Source: Methyloversatilis universalis
GTDB taxonomy: Bacteria; Pseudomonadota; Gammaproteobacteria; Methylococcales; Methylococcaceae
Length of the DNA stretch: 64,000 nt
Direction of reading: 5' to 3'
Assembly: GCA_020723665.1 (NCBI GenBank)
Contig: DYIL01000003.1
Coordinates: forward strand, 86,954 to 150,953
The first letter of the stretch is position 1, and each line of letters begins with the position of its first letter. The position numbers were made by a program, and so were the translations under genes. This document shows positions 27,086 to 36,305 of the stretch, in pieces. The notes under the pieces were generated by a model that had not been told where the DNA came from, searched no databases, and worked only from the letters and a program-made list of their open reading frames with translations.

Positions 27086-27676
27086 ATGGAATCCGACTCC
27101 CGATTCCGCTCCCGGGAACGGAGCGGCGCTGCCGCGTCACCGTCCGATGAGGTCCTCATGGAGCGCGTCGTCCTGGGCGACCACGGCGCCTTTTCGCAGT
27201 TGGTGCGCCGGCATACACCCCGTATGTACGCGATCGCGCGCCGGATCGGGGTAGTGCCGACCGAAGCCGAGGAGATCGTTCAGGAAGCCTTTCTGAGGGT
27301 TTGGGTGAACGCCGCGACCTGGTCCCCGCAAAAAGGCGGTTTCGCCGTCTGGCTCGGAAGGATCGTGGTCAACCTGTGCATCGACCGCCTCCGCCGGGAC
27401 CGCTACGAACCTTGGGGCGACGACGAGCCGCCTATGCCGACGGCCGACCTGGAATCCGTGCTTTTTCAGCAACAGCAGGCCGAGCAAATCGCCCGTGCCG
27501 TCGAGGAACTGCCGATGCGTCAGAGAACCGCCCTGGTCCTCTGCTATTACGAAGGCTTCAGCAATGCCGAGGCCGCCGGAATCCTCGAGATCTCGGTAAG
27601 CGCCTTGGAAGCTTTGTTGGTACGGGCGCGGCGCAGCTTGCGCGAACGTCTGGCGCCATTGATCGGAACGTATTAA
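27086..27676 (+). CDS. ECF-type RNA polymerase sigma factor
   Basis: 196 residues from ATG 27086; a GTG at 27062 would add 8. Region 2 is FSQLVRRHTPRMYAIARRIG and AEEIVQEAFLRVW; region 4 is LPMRQRTALVLCYYEGFSN with the helix-turn-helix AAGILEISVSALEALLVRAR. It should direct transcription of its own cluster. The next two genes (a single-pass membrane protein and a CpxP-like protein) look like its anti-sigma and sensor partners, and an efflux operon follows. Confidence 0.9.
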   Translation: MESDSRFRSRERSGAAASPSDEVLMERVVLGDHGAFSQLVRRHTPRMYAIARRIGVVPTEAEEIVQEAFLRVWVNAATWSPQKGGFAVWLGRIVVNLCIDRLRRDRYEPWGDDEPPMPTADLESVLFQQQQAEQIARAVEELPMRQRTALVLCYYEGFSNAEAAGILEISVSALEALLVRARRSLRERLAPLIGTY

Positions 27677-27832
27677 CCCGGCCTATGAATATCGGCCGGG
27701 TTCATCCGGGGCAGGGATGCCCCGGCGCGGCAACCAACCGCGTGAGCTGAGGCCTAAACGTGTACCGGCCCGGGCGGCGACCCGTAAATACCAGGAGGGT
27801 AATTACGGGCCTGATTAAATAGGAGGAGTCCA

Positions 27833-28273
27833 ATGCTCTTGTCCCGCTTCAAACATTATTTCGCGGCCTATGGGGCCGATACCCGGCGCTGGCCGAAGAA
27901 GCGCTACGAAATCTGGCGCTGGCGTCGCCTAGCCGCTTCTTCACGCTTTAACAGCGAACGCACCGAAGCCGAGCGCCTCGATCGCCTGCTCGATCTCTGG
28001 AAAGTCGAGGCAGCGCCCGAACGACTGGCCCGGCATATTTGCCGACAGGCCCTTGCGCTCCCGCAACGCCCCAAATCCGCTATCGCAGCGCGGTCCGATG
28101 TCATCGTGTGGCCGTTCGCCTCGTACTGGCCGGGCATCGCAAGCTTCGGCGTCGCGCTCGTCATGGGCTGCCTTCTGGGATGGTACGGCAGCGGCATCAA
28201 CGCCGCGCCTTCCGAGGACTGGCTCAACACGGCGGCCCTGAGCACCCTGGCGGGGGATTTCGGCGAACGATGA
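27833..28273 (+). CDS. Putative membrane anti-sigma factor
   Basis: 146 residues behind a strong AGGAGGAG. A basic N-terminal part (RFKHYFAAYGADTRRWPKKR, then WRWRR) precedes one transmembrane segment at about 102-122 (GIASFGVALVMGCLLGWY) and a short periplasmic tail. There is no clear family match. Position directly after an ECF sigma gene and a 4-bp overlap with a CpxP-like gene make anti-sigma the best guess. No zinc-binding anti-sigma motif is seen. Confidence 0.55.
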   Translation: MLLSRFKHYFAAYGADTRRWPKKRYEIWRWRRLAASSRFNSERTEAERLDRLLDLWKVEAAPERLARHICRQALALPQRPKSAIAARSDVIVWPFASYWPGIASFGVALVMGCLLGWYGSGINAAPSEDWLNTAALSTLAGDFGER

Positions 28274-28710
28274 AGCGTCCAAGCCTATCGTCCAGAGCGA
28301 CGGCTCTGATTCTTCTCGGCTCCCTGGTGACCAACGTCTTCCTGTTGGCGTGGATCGGCGTCGGCGCCTATAAGCACAAACATCGCCCCCCCTGGCTCTC
28401 GATCGAATCGTTCGAGGAAAGATTCACGTCGAGGCTTCCCGAGCAGGACGCGACGGCGTTCCGCAGGATCCTGGACGCGCAACGTCCCGAACTCGCCGCC
28501 CGCATCGAAGCGGTGCGCGCCTCGCGCGATGAGGTCAGAAAGACGCTTCAAGCCAAGCCGTTCCGGCACGAAGAATTGGAAGCGGCCCTGGAACGCAGCG
28601 AGCGCGCGATGGCCGCGCTGCAAGCCGCCTTGCGCTCGGTGATCCTGGCATCCGCGCCCGAGTTGTCGAACGAGGGGCGTCGGCGTCTGCTCGAAAAAAC
28701 CGGACGTTAA
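28270..28710 (+). CDS. Periplasmic CpxP/heavy-metal-sensor-like protein
   Basis: 146 residues; its ATG overlaps the previous stop (ATGA). An N-terminal membrane anchor (ALILLGSLVTNVFLLAWIGV) is followed by an all-helical periplasmic region (FEERFTSRLPEQDATAFRRI; EELEAALERSERAMAALQAA) like the Spy/CpxP/CnrX fold. CnrX-type sensors sit in ECF operons that control metal efflux. The TAA stop lies at the left end of an R3 repeat, so the original C-terminus may have been replaced. Confidence 0.65.
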   Translation: MKRPSLSSRATALILLGSLVTNVFLLAWIGVGAYKHKHRPPWLSIESFEERFTSRLPEQDATAFRRILDAQRPELAARIEAVRASRDEVRKTLQAKPFRHEELEAALERSERAMAALQAALRSVILASAPELSNEGRRRLLEKTGR

Positions 28711-28940
28711 GGAAGCTCTGAATGAGCCCTCTCCCGCTGGGACACACCTGTCCTGAGCGTGTCGAAGGGCCGTGCTTCGCACTTTCCCGTTCGCTCCCGG
28801 CGAACGGGTGCACGGGTAAGCGCCGCTTGCCGCTCCCAACGGGGACAGTGCGGCGTGATTGGCTTGGGTGAGGGTCTTTTGGATCCAACAGTCGCACTGT
28901 TCGCTTTTCCTAATTTGGAAACTTAATCAGTGCTTCCTTA
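28708..28940. repeat. R3 MITE-like repeat, copy 2 (233 bp)
   Basis: TAAGGAAGCTCTGAATGAGC at the left and CAGTGCTTCCTTA at the right, with an interior closely matching 24428-24683. It separates the CpxP-like gene from the TolC-type gene and ends 22 bp before that gene's GTG. Confidence 0.8.
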
Positions 28941-28961
28941 AAGAACGTTAACAACAGCGTC

Positions 28962-30485
28962 GTGAAAAAGACTAGTACGCGGCCCTCTCTTGGGCTGAGA
29001 TTCGTTGTCTTGGCAGGCTCCTTCCTGACCGTCGGTCTGCCGGCCGTGGAGCGCCCGCCGTTCCTGGAAGACCCCCTCGGCACCCGCAAAGCCGTGTCGC
29101 CTTCCCGTGCACGATCGGCCCATAGGCCCGGCGTGGGCGAGCCCTGCCCGGCCGAGGTTCGAATCGACCGTACCTGGTCCTTGCTCGACATCATCGACCG
29201 GGCGCTCTGCCATAATCCGAAGACCCGCGAGGCCTGGGCCAACGCTCGGGTCCAGGCGGCTCAACTCGGCGTGGCGGAAGCCGCCTACCTGCCCACTATC
29301 AACTCGAATACCTCGCTCTCGTACGGCCAAACCGGCACCCGAAGCGCCTCTCAGGGCCAACTGCAAGACTTTACCCTGGGAACGGGGATAAGCGGCGGAA
29401 GCTTCGGACGCCAGGAACAATTCCGGATCACGCCCTCGGTGAACCTCAACTATCTGCTGTTCGATTTCGGCGGCCGGTCGGCGCGGGTGGATAACGCACG
29501 GGCGGCGCTGGAGGCCGCCAATTGGAGTCACGCCTCGACCTTGCAGAACGTACTGTTCAGCGCAGTTCAGGCGTATTACCAGTTGTTCGCGGCGCGTTCG
29601 GCGCTGGAAGCCACGGAAGCCTCCGAACGCTCCAGCGAGGAAGCCTTCGAGGCCGCGGCGTTCCGCTACGAGGTCGGCGCGGCGGCGCTGGCCGACAAGC
29701 TGCAGGCCCAAACCGCTTACGCGCAGGCCAAGCTCAACCGCCAGAGAGCCGAAGGCGACGCGCAGAACGCCTTGGGCGTTCTCGCCAACGCGATGGGCCT
29801 CAAGCCCGACCCCTCATTGAAGATCGCGCCGCCCGCCTATATCGAGCCGGACGCGGAACGGGAACGGGACGTTCAGGCTTTGATCGAAGAAGCCAAGGCA
29901 TTACGCCCGGATTTGGCGGCGGCCGAGGCTCAGGTGCGAGCCGCCGAGGCGAACGTCCGATCGGCTCGCTCCAACAGCCTGCCGACCTTGTCCCTGGTGA
30001 GCAATTACGCCTACAGCGATTCCAGTGTCTCGCAGGATTTCCAAAGCTGGTCGGTCGGCCTGCAACTGAACGTGCCGCTGTTCACCGGCTTCGCCAACAC
30101 GTACCAGATTCGGAGCGCGGAAGAACAGGTGGCGGTACAGCAAGCCACCCGCGATCAGTTGGATCAGACAATCGCCCTCGACGTATGGCGCGCTTATTTC
30201 GATTTGAATACCACGAGGGAAACGCTGGCCAGCACCCGCGATCTGCTGGCGAGCGCGACCCAGTCGGAAAAGGTGGCCTTGGGACGTTATAAGGCCGGAG
30301 CGGGCAGTATTCTGGAACTTCTGAACGCCGAAGCCGATCTTGCCAATGCCCGTTTGCAATATATTCAAGCCCGTTATAACTGGCATATCGGCAAAGCCCG
30401 TCTGGCACAGGCGATCGGCGCCCTGGACCCGACCGAAATCGGCGCCGATTCGCGGACGGTGGGAAAGAAAGCTAATCTCCCCTAG
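28962..30485 (+). CDS. TolC-family outer membrane efflux protein
   Basis: 507 residues with a GTG start at 28962 and a weak ribosome site, possibly because a repeat lies just upstream. After an N-terminal hydrophobic segment there is a Pro/Arg-rich stretch, then WSLLDIIDRALCHNPKTREA and the tandem outer-membrane efflux repeats (AYLPTINSNTSLSYG; YLLFDFGGR; RYKAGAGSILELLNAEADLA). It forms the trimeric exit duct for the MacA/MacB-type pump encoded next, 10 bp downstream. Confidence 0.9.
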   Translation: MKKTSTRPSLGLRFVVLAGSFLTVGLPAVERPPFLEDPLGTRKAVSPSRARSAHRPGVGEPCPAEVRIDRTWSLLDIIDRALCHNPKTREAWANARVQAAQLGVAEAAYLPTINSNTSLSYGQTGTRSASQGQLQDFTLGTGISGGSFGRQEQFRITPSVNLNYLLFDFGGRSARVDNARAALEAANWSHASTLQNVLFSAVQAYYQLFAARSALEATEASERSSEEAFEAAAFRYEVGAAALADKLQAQTAYAQAKLNRQRAEGDAQNALGVLANAMGLKPDPSLKIAPPAYIEPDAERERDVQALIEEAKALRPDLAAAEAQVRAAEANVRSARSNSLPTLSLVSNYAYSDSSVSQDFQSWSVGLQLNVPLFTGFANTYQIRSAEEQVAVQQATRDQLDQTIALDVWRAYFDLNTTRETLASTRDLLASATQSEKVALGRYKAGAGSILELLNAEADLANARLQYIQARYNWHIGKARLAQAIGALDPTEIGADSRTVGKKANLP

Positions 30486-30494
30486 TCAAGGTTC

Positions 30495-31652
30495 ATGATG
30501 TCGCGTTCGAAAATATTGATCCTGTTGATCCTACTGGTCCTCGGCGCCGGCGGATTCGTGCTGTGGGACAAGCGCCGTCAGGCCGCCGATGCTTCGGCCT
30601 ACCGCACGCTTCCGGTCGCCCGCGGCGATATCCGGCAGACCGTTTCAGCCAACGGAACCCTCAATCCCGTGGTGCTGGTCAATGTCGGCACCCAGGTGTC
30701 CGGCACCGTGCAGACGCTGCACGCCGATTTCAACGATCGGGTGCGCGAAGGCCAGGTTCTGGCCGAACTGGATCCGGCCCTGTTCCGCGCCCAACTCGAC
30801 CAAAGCCGCGCCAACGTGGCCAACGCGCTCGCCTCCCTGCAACTGGCGGAAGCCAACGAACGGCGCGCCCGCGCCCTGTTCGAACAGGACTATATCTCCC
30901 GCGCCGAACTCGATCAGGCCATACAGGCGCTGGGCTCGGCCAAGGCCCAGTTGGCCGCCGCCAAGGCCCAGGTTCACCGTGACGAAACCAATCTGCGCTA
31001 CAGCGTCATCGTTTCGCCGGTATCGGGCGTCGTGGTATCACGAAATGTGGACGTGGGCCAAACCGTGGCCGCCAGTTTTCAGACTCCCACCCTTTTCACC
31101 ATCGCCCAGGACCTGAAGAAGATGCAGATCGACACCACGGTCGCCGAAGCGGACGTGGGCAAGGTGAGAGTCGGCCAGACCGTCCATTTCTGGGTGGACG
31201 CGTTTGCGGGACGGGAATTCGTGGGGACCGTGCGGCAGATCCGTCTGAATTCGCAAGTCCTCCAGAACGTCGTGACTTACAACGTAGTGATCGATGTCGA
31301 CAATCCCGAGGAAATCCTCTTGCCCGGCATGACGGCCTTCGTCAACATCATCGTCGACGAGCGCAAAGGCGTGCTGAAACTGCCGTTGGCAGCCCTGCGC
31401 TATCAACCGGCGGAAGGCGGTGAACCCGCCAATCCCGGAGAAAAGAAAGTTTACCGTCTGAAGGACGGATCGCCGGCGGCGATGCCGGTGCGCATCGGGA
31501 TCGCCGACGGCAAGTTTGCGGAACTGGTCGAAGGCGACCTCGAGGAAGGCGATGCGCTCATCACCGAGGACCAGCGTCAACCGGCGAGCCGGCCGGATGG
31601 CGGTGGCGGCGGCCGTGGCCTAGGCGGTTCTTTCAGGGTCAGGGTGCACTGA
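30495..31652 (+). CDS. MacA-like periplasmic adaptor (HlyD/RND-MFP family)
   Basis: 385 residues. One N-terminal membrane anchor (ILILLILLVLGAGGFVLW), a lipoyl domain split around a helical hairpin (VGTQVSGTVQTLHADFNDRV ... VVVSRNVDVGQTV), and a C-terminal beta-barrel region. It bridges the MacB-type ABC transporter and the TolC-like duct. A second Met at 30498 is an alternative start. The C-terminal Pro/Gly-rich tail is unremarkable. Operon with neighbours at 2-10 bp spacing. Confidence 0.9.
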   Translation: MMSRSKILILLILLVLGAGGFVLWDKRRQAADASAYRTLPVARGDIRQTVSANGTLNPVVLVNVGTQVSGTVQTLHADFNDRVREGQVLAELDPALFRAQLDQSRANVANALASLQLAEANERRARALFEQDYISRAELDQAIQALGSAKAQLAAAKAQVHRDETNLRYSVIVSPVSGVVVSRNVDVGQTVAASFQTPTLFTIAQDLKKMQIDTTVAEADVGKVRVGQTVHFWVDAFAGREFVGTVRQIRLNSQVLQNVVTYNVVIDVDNPEEILLPGMTAFVNIIVDERKGVLKLPLAALRYQPAEGGEPANPGEKKVYRLKDGSPAAMPVRIGIADGKFAELVEGDLEEGDALITEDQRQPASRPDGGGGGRGLGGSFRVRVH

Positions 31653-31654
31653 GC

Positions 31655-32374
31655 ATGCCCTCCCCGCTCATCGAAGTCGTCGATCTCGTCAAGAGTTACC
31701 CGGTCGGCGATTCCGGGACCCTGGAAATATTGCATCGTCTGAATTTCACGATCGATGCCGGCGAGTTCGTCGCCATCATGGGTCCTTCGGGTTCGGGCAA
31801 ATCGACCCTGATGAACATCCTCGGCTGCCTCGACATCCCGAGTGGCGGCCGTTATGTGCTGAATGGAACCGATACCGCCCGGCTCGATCCGGACCAGCTC
31901 GCCGCCCTGCGCAATCGAACCATAGGCTTCGTCTTTCAGGGCTTCAATCTGTTGCCCAGGAAAACCGTCGAAGACAACGTCGCGCTGCCGCTGCTCTACG
32001 CCGGCGTGAGCCGCGAAGAGCGGGAAGCCCGTGCGCTGGAACTGCTCCGACAGGTGGGACTCGGCCACCGCGTCGGCCACAAGCCACCGCAACTCTCGGG
32101 TGGCCAGCAGCAGCGCGTCGCCATCGCCCGCGCCTTGGCCAACTCACCGCCGCTAATCCTGGCGGACGAGCCGACCGGCAACCTGGACACCCATACCAGC
32201 GAGGACATCATGGCTTTATTCGAACGCCTCAACCGAGATCAGGGGCTGACCATCGTCCTGGTGACGCACGAACCGGACGTGGCGCGCCATGCCCAGCGTC
32301 TCATCCATGTCGTGGACGGACACATCGCCGAGGACGGCCCGACGAAAACGATTCTGGGGAGAGCGCACGCATGA
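31655..32374 (+). CDS. MacB/LolD-type ABC transporter ATPase
   Basis: 239 residues. Walker [11 protein letters not shown]-loop FQGFNLLP, signature [16 protein letters not shown] and Walker [12 protein letters not shown] are intact, as in the LolD/MacB/FtsE group. In classical MacB the ATPase and permease are one chain; here they are separate genes overlapping by 4 bp, as in the YknY/YknZ arrangement. It drives export of a macrolide, peptide or lipid substrate by a mechanotransmission mechanism. Confidence 0.92.
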   Translation: MPSPLIEVVDLVKSYPVGDSGTLEILHRLNFTIDAGEFVAIMGPSGSGKSTLMNILGCLDIPSGGRYVLNGTDTARLDPDQLAALRNRTIGFVFQGFNLLPRKTVEDNVALPLLYAGVSREEREARALELLRQVGLGHRVGHKPPQLSGGQQQRVAIARALANSPPLILADEPTGNLDTHTSEDIMALFERLNRDQGLTIVLVTHEPDVARHAQRLIHVVDGHIAEDGPTKTILGRAHA

Positions 32375-33594
32375 TGTTCGGCAGCCTTCTCGAGGAAGCC
32401 CTGCAGGCGATGGGCGCCAATCGGCTGCGGAGCGCGCTCACCATGCTCGGCATGATCATCGGCGTCGGCGCCGTGGTGCTGATGATGGCGATCGGGCAAG
32501 GCGCCCAGGCCATGGTGAGCGAAGCGATCGCTTCCATGGGCAGCAATCTGTTCATCATTCTGTCCGGCTCGTCGACCTCGGGCGGCGTGCGTATGGGCGG
32601 CGGCACCGTGCCCACCCTCACCGCTACCGATGCCCACGCCATCGGCGAACTGCCCGAAATCGCGGCGGTCGCGCCCTCGTATCCCAACAACGCGCAAGTG
32701 ATCTTCGGTTCCAACAACTGGACCACGGCGATCATGGGCACCACGCCGGAATATTTCGAGGTGCGCGACTGGCATCCGGTCAGCGGCACCGTGTTCACGG
32801 ACAGCGATGTGCGCTCGGCGGCCCGGGTCATCGTGCTCGGGCAGACCGTGGTTCGCAACCTGTTCGGCAGTGAAGACCCGGTCGGCAAGACCGTGCGCGT
32901 CAAGAACAGCCCATTCGTCGTCATCGGCGCCCTGGAACCCAAAGGACAAAGCCTCGACGGGCGCGATCAGGACGACACCGCGATGGTGCCCTTGACGACC
33001 GCCCAGCGCCAACTGTTCGGCAACCCGTTTCCCGGTATGATCCGCTTCATCATGGCGAAAGCGCGCTCTCGGGAGATGATGCCGCGCGCGGAACAAAGCC
33101 TCATCGAACTGTTACGCGCCCGGCACCGCATACGGCCGGGACAGGAAGACGATTTCACGGTCCGCAACCTGACCGCCCTCGCTCAAACCGCCGCGGGAAC
33201 CACACGCACCTTGTCGGTCATGCTGGGCGCTATCGCCTCGGTGTCGCTGCTGGTAGGCGGCATCGGCATCATGAACATCATGCTGGTCTCGGTCACCGAA
33301 CGAACCCGCGAGATCGGGATCCGCCTTGCCATCGGCGCCCGGCGCCAAGACGTTCTGCTGCAATTCCTCCTGGAAGCCCTGATCATCTCCCTGGTCGGCA
33401 GCCTGATCGGCGCCGCCATCGGCTTCGTCGGCGCCTGGCTGGCCGCCGTCGTGGGCGGCATGACCGTGGTCGTCACCCTATCGTCCATCCTCCTCGCCTT
33501 TACCGTCGCCGCCGCAGTGGGCATCTTCTTCGGCTTCTACCCGGCGCGCAAGGCGGCGGAACTCAGGCCGATAGAGGCCTTGCGCTATCAATGA
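32371..33594 (+). CDS. MacB-type ABC transporter permease
   Basis: 407 residues. One N-terminal transmembrane helix (ALTMLGMIIGVGAVVLMMAI), a large periplasmic MacB_PCD domain (about 50-260), then three C-terminal helices with the FtsX signature (GIGIMNIMLVSVTERTREIG). It completes the tripartite pump with the preceding genes. The start overlaps the ATPase stop (ATGA). The substrate is not deducible. Confidence 0.92.
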   Translation: MMFGSLLEEALQAMGANRLRSALTMLGMIIGVGAVVLMMAIGQGAQAMVSEAIASMGSNLFIILSGSSTSGGVRMGGGTVPTLTATDAHAIGELPEIAAVAPSYPNNAQVIFGSNNWTTAIMGTTPEYFEVRDWHPVSGTVFTDSDVRSAARVIVLGQTVVRNLFGSEDPVGKTVRVKNSPFVVIGALEPKGQSLDGRDQDDTAMVPLTTAQRQLFGNPFPGMIRFIMAKARSREMMPRAEQSLIELLRARHRIRPGQEDDFTVRNLTALAQTAAGTTRTLSVMLGAIASVSLLVGGIGIMNIMLVSVTERTREIGIRLAIGARRQDVLLQFLLEALIISLVGSLIGAAIGFVGAWLAAVVGGMTVVVTLSSILLAFTVAAAVGIFFGFYPARKAAELRPIEALRYQ

Positions 33595-33645
33595 CGGGAA
33601 TCTTTTCCTAAGTCCGGAAGTTGGATACAACCTAAACGCGCTAAG

Positions 33646-33722
33646 CCCTCATCCCCAGCCCCTCTCCTTTTGGGAGAAGGGAATTTAGCCCCTCGCCTCT
33701 GGGAGAGGGGTTGGGGTGAGGG
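33646..33722. repeat. Palindromic intergenic repeat
   Basis: CCCTCATCCCCAGCCCCTCT...AGAGGGGTTGGGGTGAGGG forms a long stem with an internal GGGAGAAGGG hairpin. This type of palindrome is widespread in intergenic DNA and may end transcription of the efflux operon. Confidence 0.75.
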
Positions 33723-33839
33723 CATGCAGCGGCAGATGGGGCATTGTCGTCATTTCGGAAATGAAACTGCGGTTTTTAGGTTTATTGGCTACGTACCGTC
33801 GCATCGGCAACTTAAAACTTCCCGAGCCGGACGGAAAGA

Positions 33840-34180
33840 TCATTTCCTTATCGCCACCGCCACGATGCGGCGGCCTTCCAGACGAATGCCGTCCAACGTC
33901 CGCAACGCCTCCAACGCCTGCTTGATCTCGGCAATGGCCGATTCCCGCAGTCCGTCCGGCAGGTGACCGAGAAAATTGCCGAAGGAGTTCTCCTGCGAGA
34001 AATCAATGGCGGCATCCGCATTCGCGTGATGGATGACGTTCTCCAGCACCTCTACTTTGCTGATCGAGAACCCGTTGCTGTCCAGCAGCCAAACCAGCTC
34101 CGGTACGCTCACCGAGTGCGGGTAGCCGGACCGGGATTCCGGAAAAGCGTTGTAAGGCGCGCCCGAGAGCGGGTTGGCGG
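33840..34180 (-). pseudogene. SAM-dependent methyltransferase, C-terminal remnant
   Basis: Open from about 34180 leftward: NAFPESRSGYPHSVSVPELV, LLDSNGFSISKVEVLENVIH, then FGNFLGHLPDGLRESAIAEI and LRTLDGIRLEGRRIVAVAIR. The GF....VE block and the DGI.LEG...VA.A end resemble the last 100 residues of class I methyltransferases. There is no SAM-binding motif, and an in-frame stop lies just upstream (about 34185), so it is a 5'-truncated remnant. Confidence 0.45.
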
Positions 34181-34442
34181 CTATCTACAAGGCCATGAAC
34201 CTCGACCTCAATCCGGCACGTATACTCCCGAAAGCCGGAATCACGCGACTATCTTTCTGTCTGATTTGTGGTTTTGTGGGAGGCGTTAAAGATGGGCCAA
34301 AACGCAGGCGGCTTGCACTCCTGATAGATAAGCACCTCGAAAAGGCTTGTCCTTTCCCGGTTGACGCGGACAATTCCGCCGTCCTACACTTCAGTTTCGT
34401 CACGATACTATATTTATAACAATACGAGCTGAGGAAACGACC

Positions 34443-34802
34443 ATGCGCAACGCCAAATCCTTTTTCTTGACCGCGGTCCTCGCGATGGCTGCCTATGCGC
34501 CTGCCAGTCAGGCGGACGGCTACTTTTCGGAGGTCGGCGACAAAGTCACCAGGGGATTTGCAAATCTGTTCACCGGAATCGGCGAAGTTCCGAAAAACAT
34601 TGTGGGAGCAAGCAAGAAGACCAATCCCGTCGTCGGAGGAACCGGCGGATTGATCATGGGGACGCTGGATACGCTCGGCAGGACCGCTTCGGGTGTCTTC
34701 GACATCATCACCAGTCCGCTTCCGACCAAGAGTTTGGTCGAACCGGCCTACGTATGGGAAGACTTCGACAAAGATACGTCTTACGGCGACGCTTATCTTT
34801 GA
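34443..34802 (+). CDS. Exosortase system-associated protein, TIGR04073 family
   Basis: 119 residues. A signal peptide (about 1-24, ending SQADG) and then GDKVTRGFANLFTGIGEVPK-N, NPVVGGTGGLIMGTLDTLGR, fitting the TIGR04073 family of small exported proteins found in bacteria with exosortase/PEP-CTERM systems. The function is unknown. It is monocistronic with a GAGGAAACGACC ribosome region. No exosortase or PEP-CTERM protein is in this window. Confidence 0.7.
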   Translation: MRNAKSFFLTAVLAMAAYAPASQADGYFSEVGDKVTRGFANLFTGIGEVPKNIVGASKKTNPVVGGTGGLIMGTLDTLGRTASGVFDIITSPLPTKSLVEPAYVWEDFDKDTSYGDAYL

Positions 34803-34972
34803 TTAGCAAACCGTTCAACTAAGACTCACCGGATTGCCGGTCAAACATCGCGGGATAGGGTGAAAAACGAGCCCCATCCCGCGAACTTTTTCGCATTGAG
34901 CCCCCTTCCCTTTCCCGCCATTCCCTCTGCCACTCCAGCCTTATTCCATTTCTCAATCAAAAGGAAAACGTT

Positions 34973-35072
34973 GTAGGCCGGAACAAGCCCTTCGACGTTG
35001 CTCAGGACAGGCTCCGCGTTTCCGGCTTTCCTATCGATTCCGCGCGCCGGGAACGGCTTATCCTGGCCTACC
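34973..35072. repeat. 100-bp repeat with GTAGGCC ends
   Basis: GTAGGCCGGAACAAGCCCTT at the left and TATCCTGGCCTAC at the right can pair. The block cccttcgacgttgctcagga plus the ggcctaccattaa end recurs at 14533-14575. Confidence 0.55.
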
Positions 35073-35175
35073 ATTAAAGAAATTTTCTTTTTGTTCGAAA
35101 AATGGAATTACTCCCGGCTCGAAAACCGTCGGTCCCTATCAGCATTCCACAGTGACACAAACCGAGGAGGCGTTC

Positions 35176-35301
35176 ATGCCCGCCATCGATTCCCTTCTGA
35201 ATCGCGTTTTTGAGATCGAACCCGTCATTCGCCGATATGCAGCCGCGGCCGAAAACGACTGCAAGCTGGCGGCACCCTACATGGTACGTTATCGACCATA
35301 A
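35176..35301 (+). pseudogene. Acyl-CoA dehydrogenase-like N-terminal fragment
   Basis: 41 codons with an excellent GAGGAGG ribosome site: MPAIDSLLNRVFEIEPVIRR followed by YAAAAENDCKLAAPYM resembles the N-terminal helix of acyl-CoA dehydrogenases (LL.RV..I.P.IR..A..AE..R.L). The family is about 380 residues, so everything after the first helix is gone. The assignment is tentative because the match is short. Confidence 0.3.
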
Positions 35302-36305
35302 CCCGAATCCGGCATTATCCGGTCCGTAAAACAGCCGAATGAGATTTTCTGAAAATCGCCGGGCGCACCGAAAGGAAAGTATGGATGACGCTGTCTCAAA
35401 GGTATGTAAATATTCGCTGAAATACTAAATATGAAAATAGGCATGATTCTGATGAACGGAAATCCATTCGTCTGAATCGGTTCTCGTGAAGCCGCTAAGA
35501 TTAAGGTGCCAAAGGTATTGCCGTTCAGAACCGAACGCGCATTTATCTCGCTCACGGGAAAACAGGCGTGGATGACCATAAACTCAAGCGAACGACCGTT
35601 CACGACGCTCGCCTCTTTTAAACAGCTTTCCGAGAATGCGGTATCCAATACCGGGATTCAGAAAAGCCCGCATCGCAATCCCTATCGATATCGCCTGATC
35701 GATTCATGAAGACTTGAGGGGACCTCGAAAATCCGCCGGAAAGGCGGTTTTTATCATCGCCGAGTCGGCGGAAAGCCATTCATGCCGGCAACCTCCTCTT
35801 ACCTCGTCCGAAGCACGATTCGAAAGCCTTCAGCCCTTGCGGAAGCGCAGCAAGCCGCAGCACGCCCCATGGCTTCTATAGGTGCCCCCGCAAGCATCCT
35901 CCCATCCCGAACCGCTTACGGCCGATTCAGCCGCCGCCCAAAGGATCGAGCGCCTAAATCCGACAACTCCGACCTTCCCTTACCCGCAGAATGCAAATAA
36001 ATACGGCGTCCGGCGGGCTTCGTAACGGATCTTCATGTCGCCGAGATAAAGGATAAGAACGTTCCACCAAAACCGCACCAGCCGTTACATCCAAGGGATT
36101 TTTGATTTATTCGATCTAATGTCTCCAATATCCTTGATGTCGTTTTTCACAAGGAGGACTATTGTTCAATATTTTCGGGAGGACTTCGAATCGAGGACCG
36201 CAGAGGGTCCTCGGGGTAAACCGGATTACCCGTTGCGTTGAAAAAGGCGTTTTTGCGCCGAACGATATCAATACATTCATCACTATAACGAAAAGGAGAA
36301 TACCG
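35302..36305. other. Gene-poor region with a partial R1 repeat
   Basis: About 1 kb without a supportable gene. GGGGACCTCGAAAATCCGCC at 35718-35752 is the left end of an R1 repeat (degenerate hairpin CCGCCGGAAAGGCGG). The last 40 bp contain the AAGGAGAA ribosome site of the GMC gene. Confidence 0.5.
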
